35,649 nt of DNA. Source: a virus. Positions 19,583 through 28,483 of this stretch are shown here, piece after piece. The DNA lies in IMG/VR virus record IMGVR_UViG_3300028925_002971, positions 1-35,649 of that record; one strand, given 5' to 3'. The stretch's first letter is position 1, and each line of letters begins with the position of its first letter. The translations under genes and the position numbers were made by a program. The notes under the pieces are model-generated. The model worked only from the letters and a program-made list of their open reading frames with translations, did not search any database and had not been told where the DNA came from.

Positions 19583-20315
19583 GGATAGCTGGGAAGAAAC
19601 TAAAATTTCTAAGTGGGGGCATGTTCCAGACAGAGAGATTGATTATAAGTCAGCTACGTATAAATACAATGCGTCTGAAAAATACCATGAGCTTCTTTCT
19701 GAATATAAAATCATGCATAAAGCAGCCGATGGCATGTTTAATGGTAAGAGCCTTCTCAAATTTGTAGATATTATTGGAAGCTATCTAGAAAAGAATGACT
19801 GTATTAGCTTGCTAGACTACGGTGCTGGTAAGGGCATTCTCTATAGTGACAGATTTAAAGACTTATCCGATCTAATTGATAAGCCTCTCGGAGAGCTTTG
19901 GAATTTAGATTCTTATAAGTTATATGATCCCGCATTTGAGGAGCATAATACACTGCCTGATCCTTGGGAGAAAGGCACCTTTGATGCAGTGATTTGTACT
20001 GATGTGTTGGAACATATTCCAGAGACAGATTTGAAGTGGGTTGTGGATGAAATTCTATCCTATGCAGGTAAGATGGTGTTCTTTAATATTGCGTGTGTCC
20101 CTGCTTTGAAGAAGTTTGCTGATGGAACTAACGTACATATCTCTGTCTTCCAACCTAGAGCATGGCTAAATTTCTTTGCTGATATGTCCTTTAAGTATCC
20201 TGAATTAAAAATATATTTGTTCTTTGATACTATAGATAAAGAAACTGACGAATTAATTATGGATGGCTATAAGCTAGAGATGTATCCACAAGTTACAAAA
20301 CTTAAACAAAAGTAG
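19575..20315 (+). CDS. Class I SAM-dependent methyltransferase (246 aa)
   Basis: Methyltransferase motif I is seen as SLLDYGAGKGILY at about residues 78-90, and the later strand as FDAVICTDVLEHIPE, typical of small-molecule or sugar methyltransferases in the Methyltransf_11/23 group. AAGGACTACTACA precedes the ATG, which lies inside the end of the three-domain gene (8-base overlap). With the two upstream genes it makes a three-gene cassette for sugar transfer and methylation. DNA methylation is less likely, since no target-recognition motifs of DNA methylases are present. Confidence 0.8.
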   Translation: MTEDSWEETKISKWGHVPDREIDYKSATYKYNASEKYHELLSEYKIMHKAADGMFNGKSLLKFVDIIGSYLEKNDCISLLDYGAGKGILYSDRFKDLSDLIDKPLGELWNLDSYKLYDPAFEEHNTLPDPWEKGTFDAVICTDVLEHIPETDLKWVVDEILSYAGKMVFFNIACVPALKKFADGTNVHISVFQPRAWLNFFADMSFKYPELKIYLFFDTIDKETDELIMDGYKLEMYPQVTKLKQK

Positions 20316-20324
20316 GAGATCATA

Positions 20325-20723
20325 ATGATTGTAGATTCAATTATAGGAGTAGCGGGTAAAGTCCTTGATAAGTTTGTTGAGGATAAAGACCTGCGTGTTA
20401 AGCTAGAGTCAGAGCTTACTGCTCAGATTATCTCACTAGATATGGCACAGGCACAGGCTAACATTGAACAAGCCAAGCATCCTTCTGTCTTTGTAAGCGG
20501 AGCAAGACCTGCTATCATGTGGGTCTGTTGCTTTGCTTTAGCATGGCAGTTTATCTTAGCTCCCATGATTAGTTGGCTACTGTTAATGACTACACCTGAT
20601 ATTTACTTACCTGTGTTAGAGACAACAGAACTTACTGGCCTTATTATGGCGCTGCTTGGTTTGGGTGGTATGCGTACTGCTGAGAAGTGGAAGGGCGTTG
20701 CTCGTAACAACATGAAATATTAA
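20325..20723 (+). CDS. Three-helix holin, GTA holin type (132 aa)
   Basis: The pattern VSGARPAIMWVCCFALAWQF followed by PMISWLLLM, then ELTGLIMALLGLGGMRTAEK and KGVARN, is that of the 3TM holin family found in alphaproteobacterial gene transfer agents and related phages. The membrane segments are in the C-terminal two thirds; the N-terminal helix (DKDLRVKLESELTAQIISL) is amphipathic. It would open the inner membrane for release of the endolysin. TAGGAGATCATA precedes the ATG. It lies beside the small terminase gene, away from the M15 peptidase on the other strand. Confidence 0.85.
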   Translation: MIVDSIIGVAGKVLDKFVEDKDLRVKLESELTAQIISLDMAQAQANIEQAKHPSVFVSGARPAIMWVCCFALAWQFILAPMISWLLLMTTPDIYLPVLETTELTGLIMALLGLGGMRTAEKWKGVARNNMKY

Positions 20724-20725
20724 TC

Positions 20726-21223
20726 ATGAGTTTAAATGAGAAGCAATCAAAATTTGCACAGGCTTATGTGCTGCACCGCAATGCAACTGAGGCAGCTAAG
20801 GCCGCAGGGTATTCGGATAAGTCAGCTTATAACCAAGGCTACCGACTTCTACAGATGGACGAGGTTGTAGAGTTAGTTCATACATTAGAGAATGAACTTG
20901 AAACTAATGTGAATGTTATTGAAGAGATTGAAAAGCAGTACTCATATGCTGCCATTAATGGACACACTAATAGCGCCATCAAAGCACTTGAATTATTAGG
21001 TAGAGTACGAGGAGCTAATTCAGATACAGGCGTACCGAAAGATCGCGAAACACTGGAAACTGCAATTATAAAATGCCTTAACGTATTAGGCCAAGAAAAA
21101 CTAATCGACCTGATATCTAAGACAGAATATGCACATTTGTTCTTTGAAGAGGAAGAATCAGAGAATAACGCTGCTGAGGATGAGGCAGGAGAGCCTTTGG
21201 AGAGTGTTGGGGAGGCAACCTAG
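20726..21223 (+). CDS. terS: Terminase small subunit (165 aa)
   Basis: Recognises the packaging site and regulates the large terminase. The start MSLNEKQSKFAQAYVLHRNA followed by TEAAKAAGYSDKSAYNQGYRLLQ is the DNA-binding helix-turn-helix region of the Terminase_2 type small subunit. The middle helices (LETNVNVIEEIEKQYSYAAI) would form the oligomer. The tail is very acidic (FFEEEESENNAAEDEAGEP). It is the last plus-strand gene; the large subunit is not in the window. The ribosome site is weak and the gene follows the holin by 2 bases. Confidence 0.85.
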   Translation: MSLNEKQSKFAQAYVLHRNATEAAKAAGYSDKSAYNQGYRLLQMDEVVELVHTLENELETNVNVIEEIEKQYSYAAINGHTNSAIKALELLGRVRGANSDTGVPKDRETLETAIIKCLNVLGQEKLIDLISKTEYAHLFFEEEESENNAAEDEAGEPLESVGEAT

Positions 21224-21288
21224 CCTAAACAATCCACATGCTCTGTACGGCGCTCCCTACCCCCTTAACGTTGATATCGCTATTTCCT

Positions 21289-21669
21289 TTACTTATAACT
21301 CCACACCCAAGGGCGAGGATGGTCTTCACCGTTCATATCGTCTAGATGAATGAACCTTCTCTCAATTGCGCCTCTCTGGGCTACGCCAATACCAGTCATC
21401 CCTAACTCCATCGCAATACGAATTAAACGGTAAGCATCTTTACCTGACACAGCTACGTCAACTGCTCGACCATAAATATGTGGTGACCGAGTAGCACCGT
21501 TGATAGCAGAGTTATGAGCAGGATGTCTGTAACCTGAATTGATAATCATAGGAGTATTAAACTTTTCACGAACGGACACCAGCCTCCTCATGAAGTTGTC
21601 GTTCATCTCACATTCACCTGTACCGTGACAGGACATTTCTTTTCTTGTGAAAAACAAATTCTCTAACAT
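21289..21669 (-). CDS. M15 family peptidase, endolysin-like (126 aa)
   Basis: A zinc D-Ala-D-Ala carboxypeptidase-type muralytic enzyme (Peptidase_M15_3). The signature SGYRHPAHNSAINGATRSPH leads into IYGRAVDV: H64 and D71 are two zinc ligands, and H108 in RFIHLDDM is the third; the RPWVWSY end is typical. There is no signal peptide, so export needs a holin. The ATG shares the preceding stop (TAATG) and has AAAGG upstream. It cuts peptide cross-links and so complements the glycan-cutting SleB-type enzyme on the other strand. It is the last gene of the minus-strand arm. Confidence 0.9.
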   Translation of the reverse strand: MLENLFFTRKEMSCHGTGECEMNDNFMRRLVSVREKFNTPMIINSGYRHPAHNSAINGATRSPHIYGRAVDVAVSGKDAYRLIRIAMELGMTGIGVAQRGAIERRFIHLDDMNGEDHPRPWVWSYK

Positions 21670-21914
21670 TATTTTACCTTTATCAAAAACGAATCTAACT
21701 TAGCGTCTAGTCTATCAAACCTATCCATAATTTTACCAAGGTCTTTATCTACGTCTGCCTTAGTCGCATAGGTCTTGGCGGCTTCTTCTCGTGTGTCAGC
21801 GATACGCCGCTTAGTATCTTGCACCTGTTGGCTAATGCCACGTATCCACCATAGAAATGATCCACATGCGATACTTAATATCGCGTTCCAAATCATAGTG
21901 GGATCGCTAGGCAT
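21669..21914 (-). CDS. Membrane protein with coiled coil, spanin- or holin-like (81 aa)
   Basis: An 81-residue protein with one N-terminal membrane helix (MIWNAILSIACGSFLWWI) followed by a long charged coiled coil (VQDTKRRIADTREEAAKTYA). This layout fits inner-membrane spanin subunits or accessory lysis proteins, and it overlaps the M15 peptidase by one base, so a lysis role is likely but unproven. AAGGAGTATTTAAA precedes the ATG. No lipoprotein partner is visible next to it. Confidence 0.6.
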   Translation of the reverse strand: MPSDPTMIWNAILSIACGSFLWWIRGISQQVQDTKRRIADTREEAAKTYATKADVDKDLGKIMDRFDRLDAKLDSFLIKVK

Positions 21915-21926
21915 TTTAAATACTCC

Positions 21927-24900
21927 TTAATTTTTTTCTGCTTGAGGTCTTAAAGATATACCAGCATACTCTTGATATATGTTATACAAATCATTAACTA
22001 ATTCTCTAGGTAAACTTTTGCTTCTTATATATTGATTTAAAACTTCGTCGGTTGGATCATCGGGCATAAAGACACCTTCTTTAGCTGTACCTTCGCTAAC
22101 AATGTCAAGAGGTTGTCCAGCATATCCAGCATAAATAATGTCATCCTTAACATCATACCAGCCATCATCACTTACAATTCTATATAGCTTTTTACCATCA
22201 ATAGTTTTATCTTGTCCTTTTGCATCAGTATATTTTATTTGTTTAATACGATCTATTTTACCAGCAAGGTCTTGCATACCTTTATACTTTAAGTCTTGGT
22301 AGTATCTATACTTATCTAAGATATCTTGACGGCGTTCTGGACTATAGACTTCTCTAGGCAAATCTCTTAAATAGTTTACAAATTCATTACCAGTTTGCTG
22401 AATTGCTTTTACATCTTGAGACAAAGTATAACCAATAGATTTATCAACATTCATAGTCTGAGGTTTAATACCTGTACCTATGTGCCATTCAATATCTTTA
22501 CGTTCAAGCGGAAATCCTTTAGAAGTTGCAGCAGCTAGTTCTGCTTCTTCAGCTTGTTCTTCAGCATCAAGAGACAGCCAGTATTGTCTAATAATCTGCG
22601 TGGTTCCCGGTTCTAAAGACGAGGCTAATTCTAACAAAGCGCGTTGTGTATTTTCTAAGGACAGCCCTTGCTCACCAACAGAACCAGAATAAATACCTCC
22701 TTGATCTTTAGTATCGCCATCTACAATATTTAATAATGCTTGAGTTAAGAACTTTGGGTTAGTGTACGGACCAACAGCGGCACCAGCAAGACCGGATAAA
22801 GACTCTTCTACTTCTGTATCAGTTAGTTCTTTACCGCCCAGAAGGCTTCCCATTATAACTCTAAGAGGTTGCTTTGCAAAATCATAAGCATCATACTGAG
22901 AAGAGTTTCTAAAGTTAGTTATAATATCACCATCTTTATTTTCTACAAGAGCAGTGTTGTGCTGACGCACAGTATTTTTATACCAAGGAGCCATTACTTG
23001 CTCAAGACCAAAAGCAGTATCTTTATCAATACCTAAGCGATCATTAGAGTTATTAATCATAGCTTCTGTACCAGCAGTAACTGCTCCAAAAGCAGCTAGG
23101 CGGTTTAACCCTGCTCTAATCTGTGCAGCATTCTTATTTTTAATACCATCTCTGACATCAGTAACACCAAGCTTGATAACATTCTTTGATGTTCGTACAA
23201 TCTCAGAGGGGAACAAAGCATATGTACCAATAGGCAAACGAGATAGCTGACGAGCAAGAGGAGCCGCTGCATTGTATGTAGGTATGGTTGCCCTAACTCT
23301 ATCAATAGCTAACTTTTCTAATGCCGTAGTGTCTAAATCAGGAAACATTTTCTTTACAGAATTAAGTTCACTTTCAAAAGACAATAACTTAGCATAGGTA
23401 TCAGGCATACCATAAGCCTTACCAAACTTTTCAATACTTTTTCTATAACCAATGGTTAGAATATTCTTAGGATTAGTAAGCGATTGATTAACATTTCTTA
23501 TAATCATCTCCGCTGAAAGATCAGAGTCAATAAGCCCTGCTCTTTTAAGCATTTCTAATTTTGCAATAGCAGCAGGATTGTTTAACTTTATTTGTTCTAT
23601 AGTAGTCTTAACCGCTTCTCTAGCTGCTTTATAGACAAAAGGATTTAAGATGTGTCCGTTAGCAGCCGTCATGGTTATAGCGCCTACAGTGTTTAAAGCA
23701 TAGGCAGGTATATCAAAAATAGTTTGCGATGCCTGACCTAGTGCAGCAAGGTTCTGAACAGGAGCCATGAACTTATTAGCTTGCTTACTAGAATCAAACA
23801 GGTTCACACCGTTACGAATATAAGAAGCCATATTGTCGCTCATATACATGCCTTGCAGGACACGAGCATTGTTAGCCCTGTTACCAAGGTTTTCTCTTAC
23901 AAAATTATCTATGTTACTTTCAGGTCTAACATACTCAGTTTTTTTCTTATTCTGTCCTTTGCGTGGACCGCTTTTATATTTTACTTGATTGCCTTCAGCG
24001 TCAAGAACATCTACTCTTTTTGCTATAAGTTTTTTTCTTTCTATCTTTTCAATACGAGTAGGAAGCTTAGGAATTAAACCGCCCATAACAACAAGACCAT
24101 CTTTTGCCATAACTTCTCTAGCATACTTATCTACAGCAGCTAAGTACTGGGCTTGGCCTATAAGTCTTTGTTGAGTATCAAAAGTCTTTTGTATTTTCTT
24201 TAACGGATCATCTATCTCACCTAATAGTTCTCTTACTTCTTTGTCAAGGACTTTCTTTTTAAGAAGAGATTTAACGGCTGGTCTATTGGGAACACTTTCA
24301 GATAATCGTACAGCAGCATCAGTAAATAAATCACCGTCACTTTTGGCAAGGCTTTTAACCATAGCTATAATAGTGTCGTTCTGGTCTCCAGTTTCAGTAA
24401 TGCCCTGCTTGTCTAATAGCTTTCTCATGTTAGTAACTCTGCTGGCTATTACGTCGCTAGTACCCTTAGACCACGTAGCTCTATTACCGGCCACAGCATT
24501 CTTTATCTGTTGTAGGTATGCAGGATTGTTTTCTGCTGTATAGAAAGTAGTAAAATAAACTTCGCCATCCTTGTGACCAAAGCCTAACTTGTTCTTTCCT
24601 TTAAGCCCTGCTGCTGTATTAAATAATACTTCGTTTGCAGGAATATATTCTCTAATTTCATCTACAGCTTTTCGGAAGCCTTCTGAAAATTCATCTCCAC
24701 CTTCACCAGTACTTAAATAATTATTAACTTTATCTTTCTGAGCCTGACTTAATGTCTTGTATTCTTTTTTAAAAGCTTTAAATAATCTTTTACCTTGTAG
24801 TTGTAGAGCATTAATATTTTCTCTGGCTACTCCGGCATCTGCAAGAGGTTTAGCCACCGCGCCATCACTTCTCAGAAGCCTACCAAGGAATGTGTTTGCA

Positions 24901-26063
24901 TTACCAATGGTTTCAATTATTTTCCCACGGCTATCCATATTAGGACCAGAACCATCAAGGTCTTTGAAAGCAGCTTCTTCAGCATCTTCTAATCTTTTCT
25001 GAACTTCAGGGGTACGGAAGTTACTCTTCTTACGGAAAGCTGCCTCAGTACCTGCTTGCCCTACAATGTCGTCTTCAAACTTAGCTAGTTCAGATTGTTT
25101 GCCTCTGAGCTTGCTGATGCCTTTACCAACACCAGATAAACCAGCACCAGCCACAGCACCCGCTCCTGTCATTAGTGCAAATTGTCCATAGCTAAAGTCT
25201 TTGTCATCATCAATATTCATGCCAAACTGTTGTTCAGCAGCGTCATATGCTCCTGAATAACCAGCACCTATAGCAGAAGCCTTGCCAACTTTCTTAACAG
25301 CGGCTTTCTTAGCAGCAGACTTAGCGTGTGTTTTTAGAACTTCTGCTGGGATAGCACGAGACACGCCTTGGGCAACAGCACGATTAACCGCACCTTGTTT
25401 ATACCCTGCTTCCTTTAGGCTTTTAATCAGTTCTTTTTTAAATGCAGTGATTGCTACTTTAGACAAACCTTTTTGAGCAGCTATTTTAGCTAGACCGCCT
25501 ACACCAAAACCATATATCAAACTACCTACTGTAGTAGGATCAGATGCAACTTGTCTAAGTGCTCGGCCTCTTGAACCCCAATCACTTTCGGTCTTTTCAT
25601 ACATATCAATTGAGTCGATCCAAGCTTGCTGGGCCTCGGGCTTCATATCAAATGTAGTCAGGGCAGTCTCAACTATGCCTTTACCCTTTACATTTAAGAG
25701 GCTCCACCCAATCTCAGAGTGTCTTTCCTTCAGCCACTGAGCAAGCTTAGCTGGATCACGTTGCATTTCAATAGGTAATGCACCCTTCTCACTTTGATAA
25801 ATCTTCTTGGCATCGTTGATCCATTTTTCATTAGTATCAAGACTATCCATAGTAAATGCTGCATCAGTAGGCTGTGGACCTTCTGCTGCTGCCTGTGCCA
25901 TAGGACTAGGAACAAGATTGTCCCAATCAATTTTATTAACATCTATGTTATTAGGACTAGCCTTAGGAACAAGATTGTCAAAATCAATTTTATTAACATC
26001 TATGTTATTAGGACTAGCCTTAGGAACAAGATTGTCCCAATCAATTTTATTAATATCAACCAT
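21927..26063 (-). CDS. Very large virion protein, probable internal/ejection protein (1378 aa)
   Basis: The largest gene in the window. The N-terminus has three 19-residue repeats of the form INKIDWDNLVPKASPNN. Gly/Ala-rich segments around residues 175-195 and 265-315 (for example LMTGAGAVAGAGLSGVG) could be membrane-active; most of the rest is helical and charged. Size, order and strand fit the internal core proteins that T7-like phages eject to build a channel for DNA. I see no lysozyme or transglycosylase motif. The ribosome site is weak (AGGAATTTAATACTTT). Confidence 0.6.
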   Translation of the reverse strand: MVDINKIDWDNLVPKASPNNIDVNKIDFDNLVPKASPNNIDVNKIDWDNLVPSPMAQAAAEGPQPTDAAFTMDSLDTNEKWINDAKKIYQSEKGALPIEMQRDPAKLAQWLKERHSEIGWSLLNVKGKGIVETALTTFDMKPEAQQAWIDSIDMYEKTESDWGSRGRALRQVASDPTTVGSLIYGFGVGGLAKIAAQKGLSKVAITAFKKELIKSLKEAGYKQGAVNRAVAQGVSRAIPAEVLKTHAKSAAKKAAVKKVGKASAIGAGYSGAYDAAEQQFGMNIDDDKDFSYGQFALMTGAGAVAGAGLSGVGKGISKLRGKQSELAKFEDDIVGQAGTEAAFRKKSNFRTPEVQKRLEDAEEAAFKDLDGSGPNMDSRGKIIETIGNANTFLGRLLRSDGAVAKPLADAGVARENINALQLQGKRLFKAFKKEYKTLSQAQKDKVNNYLSTGEGGDEFSEGFRKAVDEIREYIPANEVLFNTAAGLKGKNKLGFGHKDGEVYFTTFYTAENNPAYLQQIKNAVAGNRATWSKGTSDVIASRVTNMRKLLDKQGITETGDQNDTIIAMVKSLAKSDGDLFTDAAVRLSESVPNRPAVKSLLKKKVLDKEVRELLGEIDDPLKKIQKTFDTQQRLIGQAQYLAAVDKYAREVMAKDGLVVMGGLIPKLPTRIEKIERKKLIAKRVDVLDAEGNQVKYKSGPRKGQNKKKTEYVRPESNIDNFVRENLGNRANNARVLQGMYMSDNMASYIRNGVNLFDSSKQANKFMAPVQNLAALGQASQTIFDIPAYALNTVGAITMTAANGHILNPFVYKAAREAVKTTIEQIKLNNPAAIAKLEMLKRAGLIDSDLSAEMIIRNVNQSLTNPKNILTIGYRKSIEKFGKAYGMPDTYAKLLSFESELNSVKKMFPDLDTTALEKLAIDRVRATIPTYNAAAPLARQLSRLPIGTYALFPSEIVRTSKNVIKLGVTDVRDGIKNKNAAQIRAGLNRLAAFGAVTAGTEAMINNSNDRLGIDKDTAFGLEQVMAPWYKNTVRQHNTALVENKDGDIITNFRNSSQYDAYDFAKQPLRVIMGSLLGGKELTDTEVEESLSGLAGAAVGPYTNPKFLTQALLNIVDGDTKDQGGIYSGSVGEQGLSLENTQRALLELASSLEPGTTQIIRQYWLSLDAEEQAEEAELAAATSKGFPLERKDIEWHIGTGIKPQTMNVDKSIGYTLSQDVKAIQQTGNEFVNYLRDLPREVYSPERRQDILDKYRYYQDLKYKGMQDLAGKIDRIKQIKYTDAKGQDKTIDGKKLYRIVSDDGWYDVKDDIIYAGYAGQPLDIVSEGTAKEGVFMPDDPTDEVLNQYIRSKSLPRELVNDLYNIYQEYAGISLRPQAEKN
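25908..26057 (-). repeat. Three tandem 57-bp repeats at the start of the 1378-aa virion protein gene
   Basis: On the minus strand the units encode residues 3-21, 22-40 and 41-52 (last one partial), each D-x-N-K-I-D-[WF]-D-N-L-V-P-K-A-S-P-N-N-I. The first two boundary units are nearly identical at DNA level, including TAGGACTAGCCTTAGGAACA on the plus strand, so the expansion is recent. Confidence 0.95.
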
Positions 26064-26069
26064 AAAGTA

Positions 26070-28481
26070 TTAAATTCCTAAAGCAGGTCTGCCCATATAA
26101 ATAAGAGCATTATTAAGTTTTTGTAACTTTTCAGGGCTTATTGAAGAAGGATCATTATTATAAGTAGCAACCGCTTGATCTAACATAGATGTATCAGCAG
26201 GTGCAGCAGAAGGAGAGTCGTCTAAAGTTATATTTTGTCCTGCTAAATCCATAGCTCTTAATCCCCCTGCGGCAGTTGGGTCTAAATTATACATTTGCCT
26301 ATATTCTGAAACAAACTTTTTATACATTGCTTCAGCAGCTTCTCTTTGATCTGGATTTAAATCTACTGGGTTGCCGTGTTTATCAAGCTTTGAAGTAAAC
26401 AAAGCGTTAATTCTTTTACGACCATTTTCTAATTGAGTTGTAGGATTAAACTGTTTACTACTACTAGCATCGGCTCTCATATCATCAATAATACTAGCAA
26501 GGCTTTCTGCATTGCTAAGATATTCTGATCTTGCTTTTGCAGGAAGAGCAGCAAGTTCTTTTTGTCCAGCACGGTCTAAGTTAAGAACAGATAAATCCTG
26601 TGCATTATTTTTTTGCATAGTCTCTAGATTTCTTGTTAGCTTTCTATCAATAATTAAAGTCTCTTTATCAAACTCTTCTCTATCTAGTTCACTAAGCTGT
26701 TCTCTTTTCAACAGTCTTTCAGCAACCATTGTCTCATTCATGCCACCCATAGCACCAGAGATTTGCTGAACAATACTTAAATTAGGATCACCAAATGATT
26801 TAGCACCTACACCGAAAGCCTTGGATAAAGTTATGTTCCAATCACGGCCAGTGACTTCTTCTCTACGTCTAGACATTTCATCAGCAAGACGTGTGGTCTG
26901 ACTATCAGATAATTTATTAAAGGCTGCTAACTCAGTATCACGATTTGCTTTCATAAGAGCATCACGATCTGTTTTATACGTTGTTTCTGCTAACCTTGCA
27001 GCAGCAACTCTTTCATTAACATTATCACGCATACCGTCTATTTGTCTACGAAGCGTTTCTTCCAGACTTATTCTTTGTTTAGCATTAGGATCAGCGGGAG
27101 GGGGAGCAGGTTTAGTACTCCTAGAAAGTCCTCCTTCATCTTCTGGAACCAGAAGACCTACGCCCTTATATAGATGAGGAGAAACAGTTCCTTTATTAGT
27201 ATCTGTATCAGGAACAACAGTATCTACAGGATTTTTAATGCTAGAAGATTGATCCATTAATCCTAAGACACCAGCTTGTCTAGCAGACGAACTTAAATTA
27301 TCTTGTAGCTGATAACCCTTACCCCTAAAGACTCGTTGGGATTCAATCTGTTTTGCTTTAGCGGCACCGTCAGGCTGATCTGATGCTCTTAAATCTGCTG
27401 CTAGTTGCGACAGAACTAATCCTATATCTTCTGAATTTCTATTATCAATAACTCTTTCTTCTTCTTCTCCAATTATCTTTCCTGCTTTCCGTCTATACAC
27501 CACGCCAGATAATCCTTCATCTATACGACCACCTTCTGCTGCTCCTTTAACGGCACCAGCACCGGCACCAAAGCCACCACCGTAATACATACTAGCAGCT
27601 TGCATACCAAGACCAAGTAATTGAGACCCTGCACTTGGTCCCTGCACCCCCGGCTTGGTATTTTGTTGGTTTAAAGAAGGAATAGTATTTAAAGGGTTAC
27701 CATAAATAGTATTAGAGTATTCCGCTAAAGCAGCCTGTGGTTCACCACGCTCTTCAAGAAATCTGAAGTATGCTTCATCTAAAGCTGACTGACCTAGTTC
27801 TCTACGTTGCTCACCAATACCTGTTAAGGCACCCTGCTCTGCTAAACCAGAAGCGAACATGGCCGGACCTGCTTTATTTAAATCCTGTGCTTGCTGGCGT
27901 TCTCTAATTTTCTGAGCATTAAATTCTGCACGACCTTGTAGAAAAGACTGCTGTAAGCCTTTAGACTGAATATCACCAAGACGCTGGCCCTGAGCCTCAC
28001 CAAGCAATGCTGCCTGTACACCTGCACGAGAACCTAGACCACTCATACCGCCAGCAGCTACACCTTGTTTTTCAAACTGCGGTAGGATTCTATTTGTAAA
28101 ATCTTCCTGAGCTTTACGTTTCTCAATATCAATAACAGCTTGCTGATAAGGATTCATATACTGCTGTGCTACATCACCAGTAAATTGTTCTCCAGCTTGA
28201 CGAGTAATTCCAAGAGCTTCCTGCTGAAGAGGTGCTGCCGTACCAACAAGACCTTCGATAGCCGCCTGAGCATCTAGCTCCTGCTGAGTAAAGGGAGCAA
28301 TAGTAGCTCCCGCAAAAGGAACATAGCCTTCAGCCACCCGCTCATCGTAAAGTCGTTTTGCTTCATCAGCAACTTCTGCAACTTTCGGAGCAATCTCTGG
28401 AGGTAGCTTTTGTGTTTGTTGAATCTGAGTAACTTGTGGTTGACTCTTGCTACTGCCGAATAATGAAGATAGGAAACCCAT
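26070..28481 (-). CDS. Large structural protein, probable internal virion protein (803 aa)
   Basis: An 803-residue protein beginning MGFLSSLFGSSKSQPQVTQI. The N-terminal 250 residues are Gln/Ala/Gly-rich and helical (EIAPKVAEVADEAKRLYDER, YVPFAGATIAPFTQQEL), a pattern I recall from virion proteins of marine phages. A Gly-rich patch follows near residues 295-320, then a long charged helical region (NVNERVAAARLAETTYKTDR). Position next to the 1378-residue protein suggests a second ejection or core protein. GAGGACATAACG precedes the ATG. No enzymatic motif seen. Confidence 0.6.
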   Translation of the reverse strand: MGFLSSLFGSSKSQPQVTQIQQTQKLPPEIAPKVAEVADEAKRLYDERVAEGYVPFAGATIAPFTQQELDAQAAIEGLVGTAAPLQQEALGITRQAGEQFTGDVAQQYMNPYQQAVIDIEKRKAQEDFTNRILPQFEKQGVAAGGMSGLGSRAGVQAALLGEAQGQRLGDIQSKGLQQSFLQGRAEFNAQKIRERQQAQDLNKAGPAMFASGLAEQGALTGIGEQRRELGQSALDEAYFRFLEERGEPQAALAEYSNTIYGNPLNTIPSLNQQNTKPGVQGPSAGSQLLGLGMQAASMYYGGGFGAGAGAVKGAAEGGRIDEGLSGVVYRRKAGKIIGEEEERVIDNRNSEDIGLVLSQLAADLRASDQPDGAAKAKQIESQRVFRGKGYQLQDNLSSSARQAGVLGLMDQSSSIKNPVDTVVPDTDTNKGTVSPHLYKGVGLLVPEDEGGLSRSTKPAPPPADPNAKQRISLEETLRRQIDGMRDNVNERVAAARLAETTYKTDRDALMKANRDTELAAFNKLSDSQTTRLADEMSRRREEVTGRDWNITLSKAFGVGAKSFGDPNLSIVQQISGAMGGMNETMVAERLLKREQLSELDREEFDKETLIIDRKLTRNLETMQKNNAQDLSVLNLDRAGQKELAALPAKARSEYLSNAESLASIIDDMRADASSSKQFNPTTQLENGRKRINALFTSKLDKHGNPVDLNPDQREAAEAMYKKFVSEYRQMYNLDPTAAGGLRAMDLAGQNITLDDSPSAAPADTSMLDQAVATYNNDPSSISPEKLQKLNNALIYMGRPALGI

Positions 28482-28483
28482 CG

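Noticed and set aside
25794-26081. Plus-strand open frames with repeats at 25794-26081
   Set aside because: They are the complement of the three tandem repeats of the large virion protein gene and have no coding signs of their own.
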